The notes below the pieces were generated by a model. That model did no database searches, had not been told where the DNA came from, and saw nothing but the letters and a program-made list of their open reading frames with translations. The position numbers and the translations under genes were made by a program. A stretch of DNA of 25,956 bases, taken from NCBI GenBank assembly GCA_044233795.1, contig JBIIJL010000025.1:1-25956 (forward strand), read 5' to 3'. Of this stretch, positions 6,669-15,023 are shown in pieces; positions within the stretch are counted from its first letter, which is position 1, and each line of letters opens with the position of its first letter. This DNA comes from JBIIJL01 sp044233795. Its GTDB lineage: Bacteria; Pseudomonadota; Gammaproteobacteria; Legionellales; Legionellaceae.

Positions 6669-9206
6669 CTACTCTCTCTTAATTTCAATGGTCTCAAACA
6701 CTTCAATGAGATCACCTGATTTCACGTCATTATAGTTTTTAACACCTATTCCACATTCAATACCCTGCCGGACTTCAGCCACATCATCTTTAAAGCGTCT
6801 TAATGACTCGAGGGTACCTTCGTAAATAACCACGTTTTCTCTGAGCACACGAATCGGGTTATTACGCTTAATCACTCCCTCAATAACCATGCAACCGGCG
6901 ATTGCACCCAATTTAGGTGAGCGAAATACATCTCGAACTTCTGCTATACCTACAATTTCTTCTTTAAATTGCGGCGAAAGCATGCCTGACAGTGCACCTT
7001 TGACTTGATCAACAATGTCATAAATAACACTGAAATAATGAAGAGGTACAGATTCAATTTCCGCAAGGCGCTTAGCACCCGAATCAGCACGGACGTTAAA
7101 TCCAATCAGCAACCCATGGGAAGCAATTGCAAGATGTACATCTGATTCAGTGATCCCGCCGACCCCACTTGCAATCACCCCAACTTTAACCTCATCATTT
7201 GATAATTTTACCAAAGCATCAGCAATGGCTTCCACAGAGCCTTGCATATCTGCTTTAAGCACCACGTTGAGTGTCTTCATTTCTGTAGCAGTCATATTCT
7301 CGAGAAAGCCCTCGATGGAGTTCTTTTGACGTCTTGCAAGTTTTACATCTCTAAATTTACCTTGACGGAAAAGTGCTACTTCACGTGCTCGCTTTTCATC
7401 TGGCACAACAATTGCCTCATCGCCAGCATGCGGGATTGCTGATAACCCTAAAACTTCAACTGGCATAGAGGGTCCAGCTGTTTCAACTAAGGACCCACTA
7501 TCACTGACCAGCGCACGGATCCGACCATACTGAAAACCTGCTAGGATAATATCACCTTTGCGAAGCGTACCAGCTTGAACCAATACCGTTGCAACTGGTC
7601 CTCGTCCTTTATCAAGCCTAGACTCAATCACGACGCCTCTGGCCGCACCATCCGTATGTGCTGTCAACTCCAGCACTTCTGATTGTAATAAAATGGCATC
7701 TAGCAACTCATCAATCCCAAGACCTGATTTTGCTGAGATGTTTACAAACATGGTGTCTCCACCCCAAGCTTCCGGAAGCACTTCATGCACTGAGAGCTCA
7801 TTCATCACTCGTTCAGGATCAGCGCCTGGTTTATCCATTTTATTAATCGCGACAATGATGGGAACTGAAGCTGCCTTGGCATGTTGAACGGCTTCAATCG
7901 TTTGTGGTTTAACACCATCATCAGCTGCAACAATAAGGATGACGATATCGGTTGCCTGAGCACCTCGTGCTCGCATCGCCGTGAACGCCGCGTGTCCTGG
8001 GGTATCAAGGAAAGTAATATTCCCTTTTGGAGTACTCACATGATAGGCCCCGATATGTTGAGTGATTCCACCTGCCTCCCCTGCGGCAACTTTAGTGCGA
8101 CGGATGTAATCAAGTAAAGATGTTTTACCATGGTCTACGTGACCCATAATAGTCACAACCGGTGCACGTGACTCAGTTACGCTGCCCTTGCTTAACTCAT
8201 CGCCAAGCGTATGCTCGATGGCATCATCCTTCAACATACGTGGTACATGACCCATTTCTTCAACTACAATAGCAGCAGTTTCTTGATCTACTACCTGGTT
8301 AATCGTAGCCATTGCACCAAGACCCATCATGATTTTGATCACTTCTGCGGCTTTTACTGACATTCTTTTCGCAAGGTCAGCTACCGAAATGGTCTCAGGT
8401 ATCAACACCTCTCGTACGACTGGAGCCGTAGGCATGGCAAATCCATGTGTCAAAGCAACCTCAGCTTCTCGATATTTATCCGACTTCTCATTAGGTCTAC
8501 GTTTCTTGCCTTTTCTTTTACCGTATGTTCCTTCATGCTCATTTTCTTCGATGATCGTAGGTAAATATTTGGATTTCTTCTTACCTTTTTTAAAATCTGA
8601 CTTTATCCCGTCACCTTCCTCTTGAACCAACTGTTTCTTCTTATTAGCTTTTTGAGCTTTCTCTTCATCAGTTTGCGTCACCGCCGCAGGGGTAGCTGTC
8701 TCAGCCAACGGCAACAACGCTTCAGCAGTATCATTAGTCACGTCAGCCTCAGGAGCCAAGGCAGCTGCCTCATCAATTTCCTCTGAAACAACTTCTATGG
8801 GCTCCGGGCTAATTGCTTGGTCACTGTCTAAAGCAATGTCCTCTGTTTGATTTATCATTTCTTCAGGTGCTTCTTCAACGGCAATAGGCTCTTCAGGCAA
8901 ACTGCTGCGCTTAACGTAAGTTTTTTTCTTCCTAACTTCGATATTAACTGTTTTACCACTATGTACATCATGACCAACAGTAACTTGAGAAACACTTTTA
9001 CGCCTGAGAGTAATACGTTCGGGAGTAAGATTTACTTCACGACCAGTGCCATTTTTTAAATGATTAAGGAGCGCTCGCTTTTGTTCCTCATTGACAACTT
9101 GCTGCTCATCAACGACAGACACCCCTGCCTCTTGTAATTGGCTCAATAAGCGCGCAACTGGGATCCCAACGACCTGAGCCAATTGTTTTACCGTTACATC
9201 CGCCAT
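6669..9206 (-). CDS. infB: Translation initiation factor IF-2
   Basis: IF-2 is the GTPase that brings initiator tRNA to the 30S subunit and promotes subunit joining. The 845-residue product has an IF2-N helical domain (1-55), a charged low-complexity linker (about 100-250), a second IF2-N domain (about 268-320) and the GTPase core. In the core, G1 is GHVDHGKT at 355-362, G2 lies around GGITQHIGAY (379-388), G3 is DTPGH at 401-405 and G4 is NKMD at 455-458. Domains II to IV follow and bind fMet-tRNA at the C-terminus. The start ATG at 9204-9206 follows a purine-rich AGGGGAAG. It lies 124 bases after nusA; its partner, the initiator tRNA, is encoded at the head of the same cluster. Confidence 0.97.
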   Translation of the reverse strand: MADVTVKQLAQVVGIPVARLLSQLQEAGVSVVDEQQVVNEEQKRALLNHLKNGTGREVNLTPERITLRRKSVSQVTVGHDVHSGKTVNIEVRKKKTYVKRSSLPEEPIAVEEAPEEMINQTEDIALDSDQAISPEPIEVVSEEIDEAAALAPEADVTNDTAEALLPLAETATPAAVTQTDEEKAQKANKKKQLVQEEGDGIKSDFKKGKKKSKYLPTIIEENEHEGTYGKRKGKKRRPNEKSDKYREAEVALTHGFAMPTAPVVREVLIPETISVADLAKRMSVKAAEVIKIMMGLGAMATINQVVDQETAAIVVEEMGHVPRMLKDDAIEHTLGDELSKGSVTESRAPVVTIMGHVDHGKTSLLDYIRRTKVAAGEAGGITQHIGAYHVSTPKGNITFLDTPGHAAFTAMRARGAQATDIVILIVAADDGVKPQTIEAVQHAKAASVPIIVAINKMDKPGADPERVMNELSVHEVLPEAWGGDTMFVNISAKSGLGIDELLDAILLQSEVLELTAHTDGAARGVVIESRLDKGRGPVATVLVQAGTLRKGDIILAGFQYGRIRALVSDSGSLVETAGPSMPVEVLGLSAIPHAGDEAIVVPDEKRAREVALFRQGKFRDVKLARRQKNSIEGFLENMTATEMKTLNVVLKADMQGSVEAIADALVKLSNDEVKVGVIASGVGGITESDVHLAIASHGLLIGFNVRADSGAKRLAEIESVPLHYFSVIYDIVDQVKGALSGMLSPQFKEEIVGIAEVRDVFRSPKLGAIAGCMVIEGVIKRNNPIRVLRENVVIYEGTLESLRRFKDDVAEVRQGIECGIGVKNYNDVKSGDLIEVFETIEIKRE

Positions 9207-9303
9207 AATTTCTTCCCCTCTCGGCCATTTAGCATAGCCCTAATTTTATGTGCTCTCACAAATAGGTCGCACAACCATTCTTCGCTTCCATTGTCTAATA
9301 TTA

Positions 9304-9329
9304 ATTATACCGACCCAAACCTATTTGGG
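9304..9329 (-). promoter_or_regulatory. Stem-loop and TATAAT between nusA and infB
   Basis: CCCAAA (9314-9319) and TTTGGG (9324-9329) form a perfect 6-bp stem with a 4-base loop right after the nusA stop. A minus-strand TATAAT follows at 9304-9309 with no good -35 box. It may be a processing hairpin or a weak internal promoter for infB. No T-run follows, so termination is unlikely. Confidence 0.3.
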
Positions 9330-9330
9330 G

Positions 9331-10815
9331 TTAGTCAGCATTAAACCAAGGTTCACGAGCTTTCATAATCAGTATACCGGCTTTCTCGGCCGTCATCCCC
9401 TCGATTTCTAGTAGTTCATCGACAGATTGCTCGGCCAGTTCTTCCATCGTGGTAATACCCAAAGCCGATAGATGTTCTGCGAGTTCTGGGGTCATACCCT
9501 CCATTTCTAACAAATCTGCATCAGGCTCGCCGCCTAATCCTTGCCCAAGGGTTAAAGCTTGCGTAAGCAGAGTATCATTTGCACGATTACGTAGCTCATC
9601 CACAATTTCTTCATCAAACTCATCTATTGCCAACAGCTCTTCTTTGGGAACGTAAGCGAGCTCTTCTAGTGAAGAGAAACCATTAGCAACCAATAGCTCC
9701 GCAATTTCATTATCAATACCCAACGCATCCGTAAACAGCTTCAGAGTTTTAGTTGACTCTTCTTGACTCTTGTCCTGAAAATCTTCGACGGTCATTACAT
9801 TCAATGTCCACCCAGTTAGTTGGCTCGCCAAACGCACATTTTGGCCATTTCGACCAATGGCCTGCGAAAGTTGATCTTTTTGTACGGCCAAGTCCATTGT
9901 ATGAGAATCTTCGTCAACGACAATCGACGAAATGTCTGCTGGAGCCATTGCGTTAATAACAAGTTGTGCTGGATTGTCATCCCAAAGAATAATGTCAACT
10001 CGCTCACCACCAAGCTCTCCTGAAACTGCCTGTACTCTAGCGCCTCGCATACCAACGCATGCACCAATCGGATCGATACGTCCATCGTTGGTCTTAACCG
10101 CAATTTTCGCGCGATTGCCAGGGTCGCGAGCAGCTGCCTTAACCTCAATAACGTTTTCGCCAATTTCTGGAACTTCAATACGAAACAACTCTGTTAGCAT
10201 CTCGTTACGGATTCTGCTAACCAACAATTGCGGTCCTCGAGCATTTTCTAAAATTTCGTAAAGATAAGCTCGAACCCTATCATTAGGGCGAAACATTTCT
10301 TGTGGAAGCATTTCATTACGAGGCATAAACCCTTCTGCTTTTCCGCCCAGATCGATAATAATATTGTCACGGGTCACTTTCTTAACTGTTCCATAGACCA
10401 ATTGACCGAGTTTAATTTTAAATTGATCGATGACCAAGCGTCTTTCTGCTTCGCGAACCTTTTGCATCATCACTTGCCGCGCTGTTTGTGCTGCAATCCT
10501 TCCAAATTCAATCGAAGGCATTGACTCTTCTATCCGTCCACCAATTTCGACGCCAGGTTTTCTGCTTTGAGCTTCTTCAAGGGTTAACTCTCTTTCAGGA
10601 AACATGACCAGATCATCTGCAACCACATCCCAATAGCGAAAGGTTTCATACTCACCAGTTTTTGAATCAAGCTTTACCCTGACCCCCAGTTCCATACCAG
10701 AGAGCTTTCGGGTTGCTGATTCTAGCGCTGCTTGAATAGCATCAATTACAACTTCCTTGCTTACGCCTTTTTCGTTTGATAATGCCTCAGCAACCAGTAA
10801 CAATTCTTTGCTCAT
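9331..10815 (-). CDS. nusA: Transcription termination/antitermination factor NusA
   Basis: NusA binds RNA polymerase and modulates pausing, termination and antitermination. The 494-residue product carries the N-terminal polymerase-binding domain (about 1-125), an S1 domain (around VYGTVKKVTRDNIIIDLGG), two KH domains (including CVGMRGARVQAV and QAIGRNGQNVRLASQLTG), and two C-terminal acidic repeats, each with an 'LLEIEGMT'-like core, as in enterobacterial NusA. I chose the ATG at 10813-10815 because GAGG lies six bases upstream and it gives the usual length (E. coli NusA is 495). A GTG twelve bases earlier overlaps the rimP stop and has no site of its own. The gap from rimP is eight bases. 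Confidence 0.96.
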   Translation of the reverse strand: MSKELLLVAEALSNEKGVSKEVVIDAIQAALESATRKLSGMELGVRVKLDSKTGEYETFRYWDVVADDLVMFPERELTLEEAQSRKPGVEIGGRIEESMPSIEFGRIAAQTARQVMMQKVREAERRLVIDQFKIKLGQLVYGTVKKVTRDNIIIDLGGKAEGFMPRNEMLPQEMFRPNDRVRAYLYEILENARGPQLLVSRIRNEMLTELFRIEVPEIGENVIEVKAAARDPGNRAKIAVKTNDGRIDPIGACVGMRGARVQAVSGELGGERVDIILWDDNPAQLVINAMAPADISSIVVDEDSHTMDLAVQKDQLSQAIGRNGQNVRLASQLTGWTLNVMTVEDFQDKSQEESTKTLKLFTDALGIDNEIAELLVANGFSSLEELAYVPKEELLAIDEFDEEIVDELRNRANDTLLTQALTLGQGLGGEPDADLLEMEGMTPELAEHLSALGITTMEELAEQSVDELLEIEGMTAEKAGILIMKAREPWFNAD

Positions 10816-10823
10816 CGCTCGCC

Positions 10824-11270
10824 TCACTCGACTGTCAAATTTGCTTTCACAATATTAGAAAATTGAAATTCTTGCATCGTACCTTCAAGTTCTAGCACGA
10901 GACGCCCTGCCTCGGCTGACACGATACTCCCCGTCCATTTGCGCTGCCCAGCAATAGGTTTATACAACTTGATTTGCACCTCTTGTCCAACATGCTGTTG
11001 ATACTGACCTTCATTAAACAAGGGGCGTGGTATTCCCGGTGATGAGACCTCAAGACTATAATTACCGGAAATTGGATCTTCAACATCGAGCAAAGCACTT
11101 ACTTGCCGACTGACCCTCTCACAATCTTCTATTCCGATACCACCTTCTTTGTCAATATAGACTCGTAATAAGGAATGACGCCCTTGGGCTAAATATTCTA
11201 AGCCCCATAAAACATAGCCCATCGCTAATATGGTCGGTTGGATGAGCGCTTCTATCTCGTCTTGTACCAT
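10824..11270 (-). CDS. rimP: Ribosome maturation factor RimP
   Basis: RimP is needed for maturation of the 30S subunit. The 148-residue product has the family's N-terminal alpha/beta domain and the signature DPISGNYSLEVSSPGIPRPL at about 65-84, followed by an SH3-like C-terminal domain. A GAGAGG sequence lies just upstream of the ATG. It is the first protein gene after the initiator tRNA, and its stop is eight bases from the chosen nusA start. Confidence 0.94.
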   Translation of the reverse strand: MVQDEIEALIQPTILAMGYVLWGLEYLAQGRHSLLRVYIDKEGGIGIEDCERVSRQVSALLDVEDPISGNYSLEVSSPGIPRPLFNEGQYQQHVGQEVQIKLYKPIAGQRKWTGSIVSAEAGRLVLELEGTMQEFQFSNIVKANLTVE

Positions 11271-11338
11271 AGACCTCTCTGTATAACATTACGCGAACGT
11301 CCTATTGCAGCGACTTCTATTACATTTTCTTAGATAAT

Positions 11339-11362
11339 AAAAAACCCCATAAATGGGGTTTT
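11339..11362 (-). terminator. Terminator/attenuator between tRNA-fMet and rimP
   Basis: AAAACCCCA (11341-11349) and TGGGGTTTT (11354-11362) form a 9-bp stem with a 4-base loop. On the minus strand TTATTAT follows, so the T-run is effectively extended. It sits seven bases after the tRNA 3' end. Since no clear second promoter is visible before rimP, partial read-through probably feeds the rimP-nusA-infB operon. Confidence 0.8.
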
Positions 11363-11368
11363 GTATAG

Positions 11369-11445
<77 letters not shown>

Positions 11446-11458
11446 TCAACTGTGGGCA

Positions 11459-11487
11459 ATTATACTGAGAGCGCGCGGTTATATCAA
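11459..11487 (-). promoter_or_regulatory. Strong sigma-70 promoter of the initiator tRNA operon
   Basis: On the minus strand TTGATA and a perfect TATAAT are separated by exactly 17 bases. The -10 box ends about 13 bases before the tRNA 5' end. The spacer is GC-rich (CGCGCGC). This is the best promoter in the window and probably also drives rimP through pnp by read-through. Confidence 0.85.
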
Positions 11488-11634
11488 GTGATTTTGAGAA
11501 TTACCCATTTTTCAAGAGAAATATACTCTACTGCCCGCGCAGGCACTGAGCTTTGGTGTGTTGTATGGAGACAAATTTAGCTGTTTAAATCCTAATATGA
11601 GGACTTTTTCCTAAGAAATATAATTATTTTATTT

Positions 11635-11710
11635 GCGGTAGGGACAAGAGTTAACTCCTGCCCCCGCACAGATCCGGACGTGCGCCACTTACGTATCCGC
11701 CCCTACCTTG
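11635..11710 (-). mobile_element. Probable group II intron 3' remnant (domains V-VI)
   Basis: On the minus strand the sequence runs through GCGCACGTCCGGATCTGTGC, a G-rich run, a hairpin around GAGTTAACTC, and ends TCCCTACCGC. This arrangement, with a CGTCCGGATCTGTG strand of domain V followed by a G5 / CCCTACC-closed domain VI hairpin, is typical of the 3' end of bacterial (class C-like) group II introns. The 5' strand of domain V (GGGGCGGATACG) is degenerate, with no clear AGC triad. There is no reverse-transcriptase gene upstream and no 5' end, so this is a relic. The call is by recalled consensus; a covariance search would decide. Confidence 0.5.
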
Positions 11711-11832
11711 GGTGTTTGGCGTAAAAGCGCTGTTAACGATAAGAACGGACTATCTTTGGCTTTGGTATTCAGCGATCGACAAGCAATGTAATACAAGACC
11801 AATTTGTTCGATGCCTTCTGCATCTCAGTCAT
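11689..11832 (-). CDS. Small open frame of 47 codons, doubtful
   Basis: The open frame starts at an ATG (11830-11832) and reads MTEMQKASNKLVLYYIACRS and then KDSPFLSLTALLRQTPKVG before a TAA at 11689-11691. Its last codons overlap the putative intron domain V strand. The composition looks protein-like, but there is no clear ribosome-binding site and I recognise no family. It may be the tail of a larger, lost gene, or chance. Confidence 0.2.
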   Translation of the reverse strand: MTEMQKASNKLVLYYIACRSLNTKAKDSPFLSLTALLRQTPKVGADT

Positions 11833-11877
11833 CTCAACCACAGCCGTTTCACTTGATGCACAAATTGAGTCAACGAT

Positions 11878-11930
11878 ATTGAGTTAAAAGGGGGGTGCAG
11901 TGCAGGACTTTGCCCACACTAGAACTCAAT
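11878..11930. repeat. Nested inverted repeat, 53 bp
   Basis: Outer arms ATTGAGTT (11878-11885) and AACTCAAT (11923-11930) enclose an inner stem AGTGCAGG (11899-11906) / CCCACACT (11913-11920). The inner stem pairs fully as RNA if two G:U pairs are allowed, with a 6-base loop. A C6T4 run lies between the arms on the minus strand. A direct copy of ATTGAGT is at 11864-11870. It could be the remains of a small element or an unusual 3' structure of the nuo transcript. Confidence 0.4.
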
Positions 11931-11998
11931 TGATAGAGTAATAGCACATCGTGACCTTAATCAGTGTCAAATGGCTAAGGTCTGCTAATAGCCTGTAG

Positions 11999-13441
11999 TC
12001 ATCTTGCAAAAGCTGTTGTACATGCTTGAATCAAAACTTCAGGAAAAATTCCGAAATACAGTAACGCTAGACAATTGAGCGAAAACACGAGCGTCGTTGT
12101 ACGCGAAAATCCGAGAGGTGAATTATACTCAGAATCATCGAAGTACATCACCTTTATAACCCGCAAATAGTAATAAGCGCCGATCACAGCGAATACAAGG
12201 CCAAGAACGGCAACCCAGGTCAATTGAGCATCAACCAATGCTTTGAGGACCAATAATTTTGCAAAAAAACCAACCAGTGGTGGAATGCCTGCCATAGATA
12301 GCAAAACCAACATCATCATTAAGGAAAGCCATGGGTTTCTGCGATTTAGTCCCTTCAAATCATCTATAGAGTCAATTTCAACCCCCCCCCTGGACATCAA
12401 AACAATTAAACCGAACGCCGCGGCTGAGGTGATGGAGTATACTAAAACATAATAGAGCGCTGCTGAATATCCACTCGTGGTTGTTGCAAGAACCCCAAAA
12501 AGGGCATATCCCATATGAGAAATTGCTGAATAAGCTAACATGCGTTTAATTTTGGTTTGCGCAATAGCCAATAAATTGCCGGCCCCTGCTGATAATAATG
12601 CCATCACCAAGATCAATTGCTGCCACTGAACCGCTATATCAGGAAGCGCTATAGTTAATATGCGAATTGCCATTCCCAAGGCGGCAATCTTTGGGGCCGT
12701 CCCAATGAAAAGGGTCACCGAACTTGGCGCCCCTTGATAAACGTCAGGGACCCACATGTGAAATGGCATCGCAGCAAGCTTAAAACCAACACCTGCCAAT
12801 ATAAACACCATTGCAAAAGAAATTAACCCACCCCGCTCGTTCCAACTCAGTGTTAACATTTGAGCAATCTCGTGCAAGTCAAGCTTTCCTGTTACAGCAT
12901 ACACAAGTGAAATCCCATAGAGAAGCATCCCAGAAGCAATTGCGCCCATTACAAAATACTTCATAGCCCCCTCAGAAGAGTCACCATTCGTTCGTCTCAT
13001 CGCAGTCATTGCGTACATGGGCAGCGAAAGCAATTCAAGGCCTAAGTAGACAGTCACAAAGGAATGTGCCGAAACTAGCGTCATCATACCAAGGGTCGAA
13101 AAAAGTCCTAGCACATGATAGTCACTTACCGGCATTGCACGCTCTTCAAGATAGTGCTGTGAATAGTAAAAGCTCAAAATAACAGTAGAATAAATAAAAA
13201 TTTTCATCAGTTGGGCAAGATCATCGCTAATGAATAGGCCTTCAAAGGCCACAGTGGAATAATGCCCAATGTACATAAAACTGATAACACCCGCACCTAT
13301 CAACCCAACCAGCGATGAATAGTAAGTAATTAATTTAAAACGCTTTTGAAAGAAAAGACCAAGAAGTAATGTTATACAAGAAGTGGCTAATATCACCATT
13401 TCTGGGAGTGCTATAGAACTATTTTCAAGAGAAGAGATCAT
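11999..13441 (-). CDS. nuoN: NADH-quinone oxidoreductase subunit N
   Basis: NuoN is one of three antiporter-like membrane subunits of complex I that carry proton channels. The 480 residues form about 14 membrane helices. The channel glutamate is Glu136 (in YLGLELLSLPMYAM) and the key lysine is Lys221 (in AGVGFKLAAMPFHMWVPD). Lysines further on, near KIKRMLAYSAISHMGY, complete the family pattern. It is the last gene of the operon, 11 bases after nuoM. A run of nine G residues on the coding strand (12382-12390, residues 351-354, SRGGV) is unusual and frame-sensitive, but the frame is intact in this sequence. Confidence 0.96.
   Translation of the reverse strand: MISSLENSSIALPEMVILATSCITLLLGLFFQKRFKLITYYSSLVGLIGAGVISFMYIGHYSTVAFEGLFISDDLAQLMKIFIYSTVILSFYYSQHYLEERAMPVSDYHVLGLFSTLGMMTLVSAHSFVTVYLGLELLSLPMYAMTAMRRTNGDSSEGAMKYFVMGAIASGMLLYGISLVYAVTGKLDLHEIAQMLTLSWNERGGLISFAMVFILAGVGFKLAAMPFHMWVPDVYQGAPSSVTLFIGTAPKIAALGMAIRILTIALPDIAVQWQQLILVMALLSAGAGNLLAIAQTKIKRMLAYSAISHMGYALFGVLATTTSGYSAALYYVLVYSITSAAAFGLIVLMSRGGVEIDSIDDLKGLNRRNPWLSLMMMLVLLSMAGIPPLVGFFAKLLVLKALVDAQLTWVAVLGLVFAVIGAYYYLRVIKVMYFDDSEYNSPLGFSRTTTLVFSLNCLALLYFGIFPEVLIQACTTAFAR
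12382..12390 (-). repeat. G9 homopolymer inside nuoN
   Basis: Nine consecutive C residues on the plus strand encode part of Arg-Gly-Gly-Val in a loop of NuoN. A change of one base would truncate the protein's last quarter. In this AT-leaning window it is the only G/C run of this length that I saw. Confidence 0.9.
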
Positions 13442-13452
13442 AATACTTTGCC

Positions 13453-14958
13453 TTACAATTTTGTTTTATCTGACAGAGCCAAGGTATGGCTAACCGCTTG
13501 ATGGACGTAGTCAAGTATTGGTTTTGGGTAGACACCCATAGCAACGACCATAAGGGCTAAGAGGGCATAAGCACTGAGCTCAAATCCACTTAAATCCTCT
13601 AGCTCGGCTACTTTATTGTTAACAATTGGGCCGAAGATAACTCTTTTGTACATCCATAACGTATATGCAGCGCCGATGATAAGAGTACTTGCAGCCCAGA
13701 AAGCCACCCAAAAACCCGCCTTGATACTCCCAAGTATAACCATAAACTCTCCGACAAAGCCTGAAGTGCCAGGTAGTCCTGCGTTAGCCATTGCAAACAG
13801 CATGAAAAAAGAAGCGAACACTGGCATTGAGTTGACAATGCCACCAAAATCGTTAACCTGTCTGGTGTGCATCCTATCGTAGATAAACCCTACACCAGCA
13901 AACATCGCACTCGATACAAATGCATGTGATATCATCACAACAATTGCACCCTCAAGCACTAATCCCGCACTTTGCAAGCTTGTGTGATCTGAGATTGCAA
14001 ATATAGAAAAGCATCCTAAAGTAACAAACCCCATATGAGAAATAGAGGAGTAAGCGATTAATCGCTTCATATCCTTTTGGATAATTGCGACTAATCCAAC
14101 ATATACAACAGCTATCAGCGATAACACAACCATTGTAAAGGCAAATTTACTGCAGGCATCTGGCACAATAGGCAAGGCAAAGCGAAGAAACCCATACGCC
14201 CCAAGCTTAAGTAAAATAGCAGCCAGCACAACCGACCCACCCGCAGGGGCCTCAGTATGGGCATCAGGCAACCAAGTATGCACTGGAAACATTGGAATTT
14301 TTATGGCAAATCCGAGAAAGAAGGCAATAAATATTAGGGTTTGAGCTGTCATGCTGACCCTTACCGCATAAAGTGTCTCAATATTGAAAGAGCTTGCTAG
14401 ATACCCCAGGTACAGGAACGATGCGAGCATTAAAACAGAACCTAGAAAGGTATATAGAAAGAATTTGATAGCAGCATATACCCGATTATCAGATCCCCAT
14501 ATACCAATGATTAGGTACATTGGTACTAATGTTGCCTCCCAGAAGATATAAAATACGATAGCGTCCATTGCTGAAAATACACCGATTAATAAGCCTTGCA
14601 TAATCAGAAAAGCAGACAAATATTGAGCATTACGCTTCTTGATGCTATCCCAAGTTGCTAGAATAACTATTAGATTGGTGAAAATCGTAAGAACGATTAG
14701 CAGAAGAGACAAACCATCAATACCGATCGAATATCGAATTCCCAACGCAGGCATCCATGGAATATCTTCGACAAATTGCATTGCACTACCGTTAAGGTCA
14801 AACCCTTTTACAAGGTAGCAACTTATGAACAATGTCAGCAGAACCGTAAATAGAGACAAATAACGAGAGCTCGTTGGATTTTGGTCATCCCCGGTCAAGA
14901 AAACAAACACACCACCAATAATTGGCAGCCAAATTAACAGATTAAGCAAATGAGACAT
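13453..14958 (-). CDS. nuoM: NADH-quinone oxidoreductase subunit M
   Basis: NuoM is an antiporter-like proton-channel subunit of complex I in the inner membrane. The 501 residues span about 14 helices. Glu141 (FWEATLVPMYLIIG), Lys220 (FAIKIPMFPVHTWLPDAH) and Lys251 (LLKLGAYGFLRF) are the expected channel residues. It starts with ATG and lies 65 bases after nuoL and 11 before nuoN. Length and sequence are ordinary for the family. Confidence 0.97.
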   Translation of the reverse strand: MSHLLNLLIWLPIIGGVFVFLTGDDQNPTSSRYLSLFTVLLTLFISCYLVKGFDLNGSAMQFVEDIPWMPALGIRYSIGIDGLSLLLIVLTIFTNLIVILATWDSIKKRNAQYLSAFLIMQGLLIGVFSAMDAIVFYIFWEATLVPMYLIIGIWGSDNRVYAAIKFFLYTFLGSVLMLASFLYLGYLASSFNIETLYAVRVSMTAQTLIFIAFFLGFAIKIPMFPVHTWLPDAHTEAPAGGSVVLAAILLKLGAYGFLRFALPIVPDACSKFAFTMVVLSLIAVVYVGLVAIIQKDMKRLIAYSSISHMGFVTLGCFSIFAISDHTSLQSAGLVLEGAIVVMISHAFVSSAMFAGVGFIYDRMHTRQVNDFGGIVNSMPVFASFFMLFAMANAGLPGTSGFVGEFMVILGSIKAGFWVAFWAASTLIIGAAYTLWMYKRVIFGPIVNNKVAELEDLSGFELSAYALLALMVVAMGVYPKPILDYVHQAVSHTLALSDKTKL

Positions 14959-15023
14959 AATTTACCTTAATATTAAACATACACTTCTCTGCAGCAAAGC
15001 TGATTAGAGACGAAACCCGTAAA

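Larger units (their letters stand above)
11488..11998. other. Gene-poor gap between nuoN and the initiator tRNA promoter
   Basis: No ordinary gene is visible here. The gap contains a probable group II intron 3' remnant (11635-11710), a 47-codon open frame running into it, a nested inverted repeat (11878-11930) and a loose inverted repeat GACCTTA/TAAGGTC (11953-11982). Stretch 11488-11634 is AT-rich with nothing I can name. No clear intrinsic terminator for the nuo operon is visible. Confidence 0.5.

Noticed and set aside
10816..10827. GTG start adding four residues to NusA
   Set aside because: It overlaps the rimP stop; the ATG at 10813-10815 has GAGG at good spacing and gives the standard length.
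11953..11982. GACCTTA/TAAGGTC inverted repeat as the nuo operon terminator
   Set aside because: The stem is only 7 bp with a 16-base loop and no T-run on the minus strand.
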